From assembly GCF_003850565.1 (NCBI RefSeq), contig NZ_CP027706.1, positions 5,580,001 through 5,644,000 of the forward strand: 64,000 nucleotides of DNA, read 5' to 3'. A program made the position numbers and the translations under genes. Of this stretch, positions 9,317-17,956 are shown one piece after another. How positions within the stretch are numbered: the stretch's first letter is position 1; each line of letters opens with the position of its first letter. The DNA comes from Pseudomonas sessilinigenes. Its GTDB lineage: Bacteria; Pseudomonadota; Gammaproteobacteria; Pseudomonadales; Pseudomonadaceae. The notes beneath the pieces are model-generated. The model saw nothing but the letters and a program-made list of their open reading frames with translations. It was not told where the DNA came from and searched no databases.

Positions 9317-10882
9317 ATGATCAGTACCGTATTGGATACCCAGGGAGACCCCCTTCCACAGCAGGCCGGCGGGCGCAGCAATGCCCCGGGCCCGTACCCT
9401 GGGAGCAAGACGGTCCTGCCGCTGGCACGCCAGAACCCCAACCGCAAGCGCGTACTGTTCGTGACCTCGGAACTCACCGACCTGGTCAAGACCGGCGGCC
9501 TGGGGGATGTCTCCGCCGCCCTGCCCCGGGCCATGGCTCATTTGCACGATGTACGGGTCCTGATTCCCGGCTACCCCCAGGTGCTGCACAGCGAGAACCC
9601 GATTCATGTCATCGGTGAACTGGGCGGCCATGCAGCGCTACCCGCCTGCAAGATCGGCCGCATGGACATGCCCGACGGCCTGGTGATCTACGTGCTGATC
9701 TGCCCCGAACTCTACGAACGCGAAGGCACGCCCTACGGCGCCAATAATGGCCGCGACTGGCCGGACAACCATATCCGCTTCGCCCGCCTGGGCCTGGCCG
9801 CCGCCGATATCGCCGCCAACCTGGCACAGATCCACTGGTGTCCCGACCTGGTGCACGCCCACGACTGGCCTGCCGGCCTGGCCCCGGCCTACATGCACTG
9901 GCGTGGCCAGCGCACCCCGACCCTGTTCACTATCCACAACCTCGCTTACCAGGGCGTGGTCAGCCTGGCGTCCTGCCCGGAGCTGGGCATCCCCGAACAT
10001 GCCCTGCAACAAGAGGGCATGGAGTTCTACGGCAAGTTGTCGTTCCTCAAGGCCGGTATGGCCTACGCCAGCCACATCACCACGGTGAGCGCCACCTATG
10101 CCAGGGAGATCACCACGCCGGCCTTCGGCTGCGGGCTCGATGGTTTCCTGGCCAGCAAGACCCAGCAGGGCCTGCTCAGCGGCATCCCCAATGGCATCGA
10201 CGAGAGCTGGGATGCCGCCACCGATCCGCACCTGCATTGCCCATTCGGCATCGGCGACTGGGACGGCAAGGCCGCCAATGCAGCCCATGTCCGGCAATTG
10301 TTCGGCCTGGAGCCCAGCAACGGGCCGCTGTTCGCCGTGGTTTCGCGCCTGGTCTACCAAAAGGGCCTGGACCTCACCGAGGCGGTGGCCGAGTTCATCG
10401 TCGCCTCAGGCGGCCAGATCGCCATCATCGGGCGCGGCGAACCGGAAGAAGAGCAGTCCATGCGTGCCCTGGCCCAACGTTTTCCCGGACGCATCGCCGT
10501 CCATATCGGCTTCAACGAGACCGATGCCCGGCGCATGTTCGCCGGTAGCGACTTCCTGCTCATGCCCTCGCGCTACGAGCCTTGTGGCCTGAGCCAGATG
10601 TACGCACAACGCTTCGGCTCGCTGCCGGTGGCGCGCAATACCGGTGGCCTGGCTGACACCATCGACAACGGCGTCACCGGCTTTTTGTTCGACGAGTCCA
10701 CCGTGACCAGCTACCAGCAGGCCCTTGCCCGGGCGTTCAAGGTCTTCGCGTACCCACGGCTGCTCAATGCCATGCGCTGCCGGGCCATGGCCGCGCCATT
10801 CAACTGGTGCCAGGCCGTGGAGCCCTACGCCGAACTCTATGAACAGCTGGTAGCCCAGGCCCTGGGGCACACCGCCAGGTAA
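9317..10882 (+). CDS. glgA: Glycogen (alpha-1,4-glucan) synthase GlgA
   Basis: GlgA is a GT5 glycosyltransferase. The donor-binding motif KTGGLGDV starts at residue 58, and the GT-B C-terminal domain holds SRYEPCGLSQMYAQRFG (near 420) and RNTGGLADT. The start has a purine-rich ribosome site (GGGAGA). About 40 extra N-terminal residues precede the usual start of the family fold. It leads the operon glgA-treZ-malQ-treY-DUF2934-glgX. No glgC is seen in the window. In relatives with the GlgE route, GlgA is thought to make maltose-1-phosphate or short glucan primers; which donor it uses here cannot be read from sequence. Confidence 0.95.
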   Translation: MISTVLDTQGDPLPQQAGGRSNAPGPYPGSKTVLPLARQNPNRKRVLFVTSELTDLVKTGGLGDVSAALPRAMAHLHDVRVLIPGYPQVLHSENPIHVIGELGGHAALPACKIGRMDMPDGLVIYVLICPELYEREGTPYGANNGRDWPDNHIRFARLGLAAADIAANLAQIHWCPDLVHAHDWPAGLAPAYMHWRGQRTPTLFTIHNLAYQGVVSLASCPELGIPEHALQQEGMEFYGKLSFLKAGMAYASHITTVSATYAREITTPAFGCGLDGFLASKTQQGLLSGIPNGIDESWDAATDPHLHCPFGIGDWDGKAANAAHVRQLFGLEPSNGPLFAVVSRLVYQKGLDLTEAVAEFIVASGGQIAIIGRGEPEEEQSMRALAQRFPGRIAVHIGFNETDARRMFAGSDFLLMPSRYEPCGLSQMYAQRFGSLPVARNTGGLADTIDNGVTGFLFDESTVTSYQQALARAFKVFAYPRLLNAMRCRAMAAPFNWCQAVEPYAELYEQLVAQALGHTAR

Positions 10883-10896
10883 GGGAGGCCACGCCG

Positions 10897-12693
10897 ATGC
10901 CCTCAAGCACGCCACCGACCTGGCACCACGGCGCACTGCCGCTCGATGCAGAGCGCACTCGGTTCGCGCTGTGGGCACCGGATGCACGCTACGTCAGCGT
11001 GGAGCTGGAGAACGGCCAGTCCCTGCCGATGCTGCCCCAACCCGAAGGCTGGTTCGTGATCCAGGCGCGCTGCCCCGCCGGTAGCCGCTATCGCTTCAAT
11101 ATCGACGACCAGCTCCAGGTGGCGGACCCGGCGTCCAGGGCGCAGCACGGCGGTGTCCATGGCACCAGCCTGGTACTCGACCAGCAGGCCTACCGCTGGC
11201 AACACCCACATTGGTGCGGCCGCCCCTGGCATGAAGCCGTGATCTATGAACTGCACGTTGGCGTCATGGGCGGTTATGGCGCCGTGGCCCAGGCACTGCC
11301 CGCCCTGGTGGAACTGGGCGTGACCGCCATCGAGCTCATGCCCCTGGCCGAATTCCCCGGCACCCGCAACTGGGGCTACGACGGGGTCCTGCCCTATGCC
11401 CCCCAAGCCTCCTATGGCACCCCGGACGAGCTCAAGGCACTGATCGATACGGCCCACAGCCTGGGCTTGGCGGTGATCCTGGATGTGGTCTACAACCACT
11501 TCGGCCCGGACGGAAACTACCTGCAGCGTTATGCCCACGGGTTCTTTCGTGACGACCGGCATACCCCCTGGGGCGCAGCCATCGACTTCCGCCGCCGGCC
11601 GGTGCGCGACTTCTTCATCGACAATGCGTTGATGTGGCTGCTGGACTATCGCTTCGATGGCTTGCGCCTGGACGCCGTGCACGCCATCGACGATCCGGAC
11701 TTTCTCCAGGAACTGGCGCACCGGATACGCGAGGCGACCCCCACCGGACGGCACATCTGGCTCACCCTGGAAAATGAGCGCAACCAGGCCAGCCTGTTGC
11801 GCCAGGGCTTCGATGGCCAATGGAACGATGACGCCCACAACGCCCTGCATGTGCTGCTGACCGGCGAGCAGGAAGCCTACTACGCGGACTTTGCCCAACA
11901 GCCCACCGAGCAACTGGCCCGTTGCCTGAGCCAGGGGTTCGCCTTCCAGGGACACACCGACCGCCATGGGCAGGCCCGTGGCGAACCCAGCGCCGACCTG
12001 CCACCCACAGCTTTCGTGCTGTTCCTGCAGAACCACGACCAGATCGGTAACCGCGCCTTTGGCGAACGCCTCAATCAATTGGCGCCCCCCCAGGCCCTGC
12101 ACGCGGCCACGGTGTTGTTGCTGCTATCGCCCATGATCCCGTTGCTGTTCATGGGTGACGAGGCAGCGGCCCGGGAGCCGTTCCTGTTCTTCACCAGTCA
12201 TCAGGGCGAGCTGGCCGAGGCGGTGCGCCAGGGCCGACGCAGTGAATTCGCAGCCTTCAGCGCCTTTGCCGACGCCGAGCAGCGCCAGCGCATTCCCGAT
12301 CCCAATGCCCTGGAGACCTTCCAGGCCTCGTGCCCACGTCCCTGCCCGCAAGACGCTGCCAGTACCCGGGCGCTCTATCGTGAACTGCTGCAACTGCGGC
12401 ATCGGGAGCTGGTCTGGCGCCTGCCCGGCACCCGCCCCCTGGGCACCGACGTGTTGGCCGAGGGAGCCCTTAGCGCCCGCTGGCGCCTGGGCGACGGTTG
12501 CTTGCTGCGCATCGATATCAACCTCAGCGCACACCCGGTCCAGGTGCCCCAGGCGCCCAGTGTCCAGCCCTGGTTCCAGTATCCACCCCAGCCCAGCGGG
12601 CACTGGAGCCAAGGCAGCTTGCCGGCCTTCAGCGTGCAGGTGCGACTGGACTTGCAAAGCCCCTCGACTACCGCAAATGGAGAGCACCCATGA
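10897..12693 (+). CDS. treZ: Malto-oligosyltrehalose trehalohydrolase TreZ
   Basis: TreZ releases trehalose from the malto-oligosyltrehalose made by TreY. It has an N-terminal CBM48-like beta domain (RFALWAPDARYVSVELE), then a GH13 barrel with the four conserved regions: VILDVVYNHFGPDG, FDGLRLDAVHAI (nucleophile Asp near residue 259), WLTLENERNQ (acid Glu near 292) and LQNHDQIGNRAFG. The 598 residues fit the family. It starts 14 bp after glgA and its stop overlaps the malQ start (ATGA). Confidence 0.96.
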   Translation: MPSSTPPTWHHGALPLDAERTRFALWAPDARYVSVELENGQSLPMLPQPEGWFVIQARCPAGSRYRFNIDDQLQVADPASRAQHGGVHGTSLVLDQQAYRWQHPHWCGRPWHEAVIYELHVGVMGGYGAVAQALPALVELGVTAIELMPLAEFPGTRNWGYDGVLPYAPQASYGTPDELKALIDTAHSLGLAVILDVVYNHFGPDGNYLQRYAHGFFRDDRHTPWGAAIDFRRRPVRDFFIDNALMWLLDYRFDGLRLDAVHAIDDPDFLQELAHRIREATPTGRHIWLTLENERNQASLLRQGFDGQWNDDAHNALHVLLTGEQEAYYADFAQQPTEQLARCLSQGFAFQGHTDRHGQARGEPSADLPPTAFVLFLQNHDQIGNRAFGERLNQLAPPQALHAATVLLLLSPMIPLLFMGDEAAAREPFLFFTSHQGELAEAVRQGRRSEFAAFSAFADAEQRQRIPDPNALETFQASCPRPCPQDAASTRALYRELLQLRHRELVWRLPGTRPLGTDVLAEGALSARWRLGDGCLLRIDINLSAHPVQVPQAPSVQPWFQYPPQPSGHWSQGSLPAFSVQVRLDLQSPSTTANGEHP

Positions 12694-14771
12694 GCGATGC
12701 GCAACTGGAAATCCTCGCCAGCCGCGCCGGCCTGGCGGTGGACTGGATCGACGCCAATGGCCGCCCGCAAAAGGTCGAGCCACGGGTCCTGCGGGCGGTT
12801 CTGGCCGGTCTGGGGCATGCCGCCGACAACGACCAGGAGATCGCGCACAGCCTGGGTCAATTGCAGGCGCTCCAGGAGCACCGACACCTGCCTCCCCTGC
12901 TTACCGTGGATATCGGCCAGGGCCTCGACCTGGCCCGCTACTTTCCCCCGTTGACTCATTGCCAGGTCCAGCTGGAAGACGGCGCATCCCTGCAACTGCA
13001 ATTGGATGAAGGCAGCGTGCTGCCCGGGAGCCTGCCCGTGGGCTATCACGCGGCGCACATAGAGGATGAGCACTTCATCCTCGCCGTAGCCCCCGAACGC
13101 TGCTACAGCGTGGCCGATGCGATGCACCAGGCCGTTCCCCGGGCCTGGGGGCTGAGCGTGCAGGCATACGCCTTGCGACGTAGCGGAGACGGCGGCCTGG
13201 GCGATACCCAGGCCCTGGAGGAGCTGGCCCGCCAGGCTGCGGAGCGCGGCGCCGATGCACTGGCCATCAGCCCACTACATGCCATGTTCAGCAACGACCC
13301 GCAGCGCTATAGCCCCTACTCGCCCTCCAGCCGCCTGTTTCTCAATAGCCTGTATGCCGCGCCGGCAGCGATCCTTGGCGAGCGAGCCTGGCGCATCGCC
13401 GTCGAGAGCTGCGACCTGGCGGAGCCATTGCAGGCACTGGAGAAGCTGCCCTTGATCGACTGGCCCGCAGCAGCCAAGGCCAAGCAACAGGCACTGCGCG
13501 CCCTGTACGAGGGGTTCTGCCAGGGCGAACACCCCTTGCACCAGGACTTCGCCAGCTATCGTCAGGCCGCAGGCGAAGCCTTGGAAAACCACTGCCGCTT
13601 CGAGGCTATCCAGGCCTTGCGAGTGGCCCGCGGGGAAGATCCGGACTGGCGCCACTGGCCATCGCACTGGCGTCATCCCGGGAGTCCGGCGCTGGCCCAA
13701 TTGGCCAGGGAACAGGCCCACGACATCGGTTTTCATGCCTTCTGCCAGTGGTTGATCGCCCGCTGCCTGGAACGGGTCCAAAATGCCGCCCGCAGTAGTG
13801 GTATGGGCATCGGTCTGATCGCCGACCTGGCGGTAGGCGCCGATGGCGGCGGCAGCCAGGCCTGGAGCCGCCAGGACCAGTTACTGGCGCAACTGACCGT
13901 GGGCGCACCGCCGGATATCCTCAATCGCCAGGGCCAGAGTTGGGGGATCTCGGCCTTCTCTCCGGAGGGCCTGCAACGCAACGGCTTCCAAGCCTTTATC
14001 GAGATGCTGCGGGCCAACTTCGCCCATGCCGGCGGCCTGCGCATCGACCACGTGATGGGCTTGCAACGACTGTGGGTGATTCCCCTGGGCGCCGCCCCTT
14101 GCGATGGGGCCTACCTGCACTATCCGGTGGATGATCTGTTGCGCCTGCTGGCCCTGGAGTCCCACCGGCACCAGGCCATCGTGCTCGGCGAAGACCTGGG
14201 CACCGTCCCGGACGGCCTGCGGGAGAAACTCACGACCCGGGCCATGCTCGGCATGCGCGTGTTGCTGTTCGAGCAGGATCACGGCTGCCACTTCAAGCCC
14301 ATCCTCGACTGGCCGGACAATGCCCTGGCCACCTCCAGCACCCACGACCTGCCAACGCTCAATGGCTGGTGGCGTGGCCGCGATATCGACTGGAACCAGC
14401 ACCTGGGCCTGGTGGACGACAGCACTGCCCGGCAGTGGCGCGAGCACCGCCAGCGTGAACGCGACGGCTTGCGCCATGCCCTGGCCCGGGACCCACAGAA
14501 CTTTCGCGAGCCCTTTGACGAGACCGACCAGGTGCTGGATGCCAGTGTGCGCTTTCTTGGGCACACGCGGGCGCCCCTGGTGCTACTGCCCCTTGAGGAC
14601 GCACTGGGGATCGACGAGCAGGCCAACCTGCCCGGCACCGTCGAGGGCCATCCCAACTGGCGTCGGCGCTTGGCTGGCAGCGCCAGGCGCCTGCTGGACG
14701 ACAGCGACGCGGCCCGGCGCCTGGAGCAACTGGCCCGGGCGCGGCAACAAGCCCATGAGCGTGACCGATGA
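12690..14771 (+). CDS. malQ: 4-alpha-glucanotransferase MalQ (amylomaltase)
   Basis: MalQ is a GH77 enzyme that disproportionates malto-oligosaccharides, feeding chains of suitable length to TreY. The start at the ATG inside the treZ stop gives MSDAQLEILASRAGLAVDWIDA, a typical N-terminal helical domain of bacterial MalQ. GH77 signatures are present: RIDHVMGLQRLWVIP (nucleophile Asp near residue 452), VLGEDLGTVPDGLRE (acid Glu near 500) and SSTHDLPTLNGWW. Of 693 residues. Its stop overlaps the treY start. Confidence 0.96.
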   Translation: MSDAQLEILASRAGLAVDWIDANGRPQKVEPRVLRAVLAGLGHAADNDQEIAHSLGQLQALQEHRHLPPLLTVDIGQGLDLARYFPPLTHCQVQLEDGASLQLQLDEGSVLPGSLPVGYHAAHIEDEHFILAVAPERCYSVADAMHQAVPRAWGLSVQAYALRRSGDGGLGDTQALEELARQAAERGADALAISPLHAMFSNDPQRYSPYSPSSRLFLNSLYAAPAAILGERAWRIAVESCDLAEPLQALEKLPLIDWPAAAKAKQQALRALYEGFCQGEHPLHQDFASYRQAAGEALENHCRFEAIQALRVARGEDPDWRHWPSHWRHPGSPALAQLAREQAHDIGFHAFCQWLIARCLERVQNAARSSGMGIGLIADLAVGADGGGSQAWSRQDQLLAQLTVGAPPDILNRQGQSWGISAFSPEGLQRNGFQAFIEMLRANFAHAGGLRIDHVMGLQRLWVIPLGAAPCDGAYLHYPVDDLLRLLALESHRHQAIVLGEDLGTVPDGLREKLTTRAMLGMRVLLFEQDHGCHFKPILDWPDNALATSSTHDLPTLNGWWRGRDIDWNQHLGLVDDSTARQWREHRQRERDGLRHALARDPQNFREPFDETDQVLDASVRFLGHTRAPLVLLPLEDALGIDEQANLPGTVEGHPNWRRRLAGSARRLLDDSDAARRLEQLARARQQAHERDR

Positions 14772-17542
14772 CCGGGGTCGTGCGAGCCAGCCTGCGCCTG
14801 CAGTTCCACCGGGGCTTCACCCTGGACGATGCCGTGCCGCTGGTGCCCTACTTCGCCAGCCTGGGCATCAGCCATGTCTATGCCTCGCCGCTGTTGTGCG
14901 CCCGTGCCGGCTCCCTGCATGGCTACGATGTCGTGGACCCGACCCGGGTCAACCCGGAGCTGGGGGGCGAAGCCGCCCTGGAGCGCCTGGTGGCCGCCCT
15001 GCGCCAGCATGACATGGGCCTGATCCTGGATATCGTGTCCAACCACATGGCGGTGGGTGGCGACGACAATCCCTGGTGGCTGGACCTGTTGCGCTGGGGT
15101 CGCCTGAGCCCCTACGGCGAGTTCTTCGATATCCAGTGGCACTCACCCGACCCGCTGCTGGAAGGCCAGCTGCTCTTGCCGTTCCTGGGCAGCGACTACG
15201 GCCAGGCGCTGCAGGAAGGCAGCCTGCAACTTTGCCTGGAGGAGGATTGCCGTGGTTTCCATGTCCGTCACCACGAGCATCGTTTCCCCATCTGCCCCAG
15301 CGACTACGCCCCTTTGCTACGCCCCGACGAAACCCGGCACCCAGAGGCCGGGGCGGCCTTGAAACCCCTGGCCGACGACTTCGCTGCCCTGCGCTTCAAC
15401 GGCGACGCCCACGCCCAGGCGCTGCTCCTGCAAGAGGCGCTGGCCCAGGCGCTGCAACAACCGCTGCTACGCCGGGCCGTGCAAGAGCGCCTGCACAACT
15501 ACGATTCAAGGCACGCCCCTGGCTTCGAACGCCTGCACCAGTTGCTGGAGCAGCAGAGCTATCGCCTGGCCAGCTGGCGTACTGCCGCTGACGACATCAA
15601 CTGGCGCCGCTTCTTCGACATCAACGAACTGGCCGGACTGCGCGTCGAACGTCCAAGGGTATTCGCGGCCACCCACGCCAAGATCTTCGAGCTGATCGAA
15701 CGGCACCTGGTGGATGGCCTGCGAATCGACCATATCGATGGCCTGGCCGATCCCCGAGGCTACTGCCGCAAGTTGCGCCGCCGGGTCGATCGCCTGCGTC
15801 CGGGGCAGCATTTGCCGATCTATGTGGAGAAGATCCTGGGTGACGGCGAGACCCTGCACCGCGATTGGGGGGTGGACGGCAGCACCGGCTATGAATTCAT
15901 GAACCAGCTGTCGCTGTTGCAACATGCCAGCAGCAGCCAGGCGGTGCTGGGCGAGTTGTGGAGTCGGCACAGTGAGCGACCGGCACACTTTGCCGAGGAA
16001 GCGCGCCTGGCACGCCAGCAGGTGCTCAACGGCTCCCTGGCCGGAGACTTCGAGAGCGTGGCCCAGGCCCTGCTGCAAGTGGCACGCCTGGACCTGATGA
16101 GCCGCGACCTGACCCTGGGGGCGATCCGCCGGGCACTGCAAGAACTGATCGTGCATTTCCCGGTTTACCGCACCTACATCGGTGCCTGCGGCCGCGGTCC
16201 AGAGGACCAGCGGTTCTTCCAGCAAGCCATGGAGGGTGCCCGGGCCAGCCTGGGCGAAGCCGACTGGCCGGTGCTGGACTACCTGCAACGCTGGCTCGGA
16301 GGCCAGGGCTGGCGACAACAGCCCCTGGGCCAGGCTCGCAAGCTGCTGCGCCACGCCGGCAGGCGCTTCCAGCAACTGACCTCGCCCGCGGCGGCCAAGG
16401 CCGTGGAAGACACGGCCTTCTACCGCTCGGCGGTGTCCCTGGCGCGCAACGACGTGGGTTTCAACAGCGAGGTATTCAGCGCCCCTATGGCCGCCTTCCA
16501 CCAGGCTTGCATCGAGCGCCTGGCAAGCTTTCCCGACAATCTGCTGGCCAGCGCCACCCATGACCACAAGCGCGGCGAAGACAGCCGTGCACGCCTGGCC
16601 GTGCTCAGCGAACGCGCCACCTGGTACGCCCGGCAGGTGGACCACTGGCGGGCCCTGGCCACTCCCTTGCGCCCATCCGCCCTGGCACCTTCGGCGGCGG
16701 ACGAGTTGATTCTCTACCAGGTCCTGCTGGGCAGTTGGCCCCTGGACCTGCACACCGAAGACCGACCTGCCCTGCAGGCCTATGCCGGACGTATCTGGCA
16801 GTGGCAGGAAAAAGCCCTGCGCGAGGCCAAGCTGCACAGCAGCTGGGCCAGCCCGAACCGGCCATATGAAGAGGCGGTACACGCTTTTATCGAGCACCTG
16901 CTGCTGTCCCCCCAGGGCTCGCTCCTGCGCCAGTCGATCGCCGCTGCCGCCAACGCCATTGCGCCCGCCGGCGCCCTCAACAGCCTGGTGCAGACCATGT
17001 TGCGCCTGACCGTGCCCGGCGTTGCCGACCTGTACCAGGGCAACGAATTCTGGGACTTGAGCCTGGTGGACCCGGACAACCGCCGCCCCGTGGACTACCC
17101 AACCCGGCAACGAGCGCTGGAGCACCCGGCACCGCTGGCCTGCCAGTTGGCCCAATGGCGCGAAGGGCCTATCAAGCAAGGTTTGATCGCCCGCACCCTG
17201 GGGCTACGGCGCCAGCACCCGGGGCTGTTCCAGCGCGGCAGCTACCGGCCACTGACCGTGCTCGGGCAACACGCCGGGCAGGTGCTGGCTTTTGCCCGTG
17301 AATACCGCCAGCAGCGGCTGCTGGTGGTGGTGCCGATACAGGTGGCCGGACTGCTGGGCGACAGTACGTGTCCCCAGGTCGCTCCCGAGCTCTGGGGCGA
17401 TACCCGGGTGCAACTACCGTTCGCCGTCTCGAGGGGCAATTTGAATGGACTTTTTTCCAACGGGCCAGTCACAGCTCACGGTGAGCTGATGCTCAGCGAG
17501 GTGCTACGAGACTTTACGCTCAACCTCTTGATCGAACATTGA
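14768..17542 (+). CDS. treY: Malto-oligosyltrehalose synthase TreY
   Basis: TreY converts the reducing end of an alpha-1,4-glucan into a trehalose unit inside the chain; TreZ then cuts it off. GH13 features: YFASLGISHVYASPLL, LDIVSNHMAVGG, LRIDHIDGLADPRGY (nucleophile Asp near residue 321) and IYVEKIL (acid Glu near 354). The C-terminal region has the TreY-specific LRLTVPGVADLYQGNE and SLVDPDNRRPVDY segments. At 924 residues it is a full-length enzyme. The start overlaps the malQ stop, so the treZ-malQ-treY trio is translationally coupled. Confidence 0.96.
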   Translation: MTGVVRASLRLQFHRGFTLDDAVPLVPYFASLGISHVYASPLLCARAGSLHGYDVVDPTRVNPELGGEAALERLVAALRQHDMGLILDIVSNHMAVGGDDNPWWLDLLRWGRLSPYGEFFDIQWHSPDPLLEGQLLLPFLGSDYGQALQEGSLQLCLEEDCRGFHVRHHEHRFPICPSDYAPLLRPDETRHPEAGAALKPLADDFAALRFNGDAHAQALLLQEALAQALQQPLLRRAVQERLHNYDSRHAPGFERLHQLLEQQSYRLASWRTAADDINWRRFFDINELAGLRVERPRVFAATHAKIFELIERHLVDGLRIDHIDGLADPRGYCRKLRRRVDRLRPGQHLPIYVEKILGDGETLHRDWGVDGSTGYEFMNQLSLLQHASSSQAVLGELWSRHSERPAHFAEEARLARQQVLNGSLAGDFESVAQALLQVARLDLMSRDLTLGAIRRALQELIVHFPVYRTYIGACGRGPEDQRFFQQAMEGARASLGEADWPVLDYLQRWLGGQGWRQQPLGQARKLLRHAGRRFQQLTSPAAAKAVEDTAFYRSAVSLARNDVGFNSEVFSAPMAAFHQACIERLASFPDNLLASATHDHKRGEDSRARLAVLSERATWYARQVDHWRALATPLRPSALAPSAADELILYQVLLGSWPLDLHTEDRPALQAYAGRIWQWQEKALREAKLHSSWASPNRPYEEAVHAFIEHLLLSPQGSLLRQSIAAAANAIAPAGALNSLVQTMLRLTVPGVADLYQGNEFWDLSLVDPDNRRPVDYPTRQRALEHPAPLACQLAQWREGPIKQGLIARTLGLRRQHPGLFQRGSYRPLTVLGQHAGQVLAFAREYRQQRLLVVVPIQVAGLLGDSTCPQVAPELWGDTRVQLPFAVSRGNLNGLFSNGPVTAHGELMLSEVLRDFTLNLLIEH

Positions 17543-17563
17543 AGCCACTCCAGGAGCATTGCG

Positions 17564-17851
17564 ATGAGTACCGACGACAAACGCATTCGTGAGTTCGCCT
17601 ATCAGATCTGGGAGTCGGAGGGTAAACCCGAAGGCCAGGAAAAACGCCACTGGGAAATGGCCCGCAAGCTGGCGGAGGCCGAGGCCCTGGCGCCAAGCAA
17701 GCCGGTCAAGGCCAGCCCGGCTACCGCCAAGCCCGGCAGCAAGGCAACAGCCAAACCCAAGGCCAAGGCGCCCACCGCCGTGGTGCCACCGGGCGAGAAG
17801 CCGGTGGCCGCGAAAAAGCCGCGCGCCCCGCGCAAGCCCCCGGCCCGTTGA
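17564..17851 (+). CDS. DUF2934 small basic protein
   Basis: This 95-residue protein has an N-terminal DUF2934 helix pair (IREFAYQIWESEGKPEG, HWEMARKLAEAEAL), a motif also found in other stress-related Pseudomonas loci, and a C-terminal Lys/Ala/Pro-rich tail with histone-like composition. It lies 21 bp after treY and before glgX, the same place as PA2161 in P. aeruginosa. The function is unknown; the helix pair could bind protein or DNA. GAGCATTGCG upstream gives only a weak ribosome site. Confidence 0.85.
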   Translation: MSTDDKRIREFAYQIWESEGKPEGQEKRHWEMARKLAEAEALAPSKPVKASPATAKPGSKATAKPKAKAPTAVVPPGEKPVAAKKPRAPRKPPAR

Positions 17852-17956
17852 GACCCGACCCGGCCTGACCGGAGCCCGTGACAGGCCCCTGCCACCCCCA
17901 TTTGGGCGTGGGGCATGCACCCCGCTCGATCCGCCACTGTCACTGCAGGAGCCATC

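Noticed and set aside
8760..9320. Open frame of 186 codons before glgA
   Set aside because: No ribosome site, unlikely composition, overlaps the glgA start out of frame.
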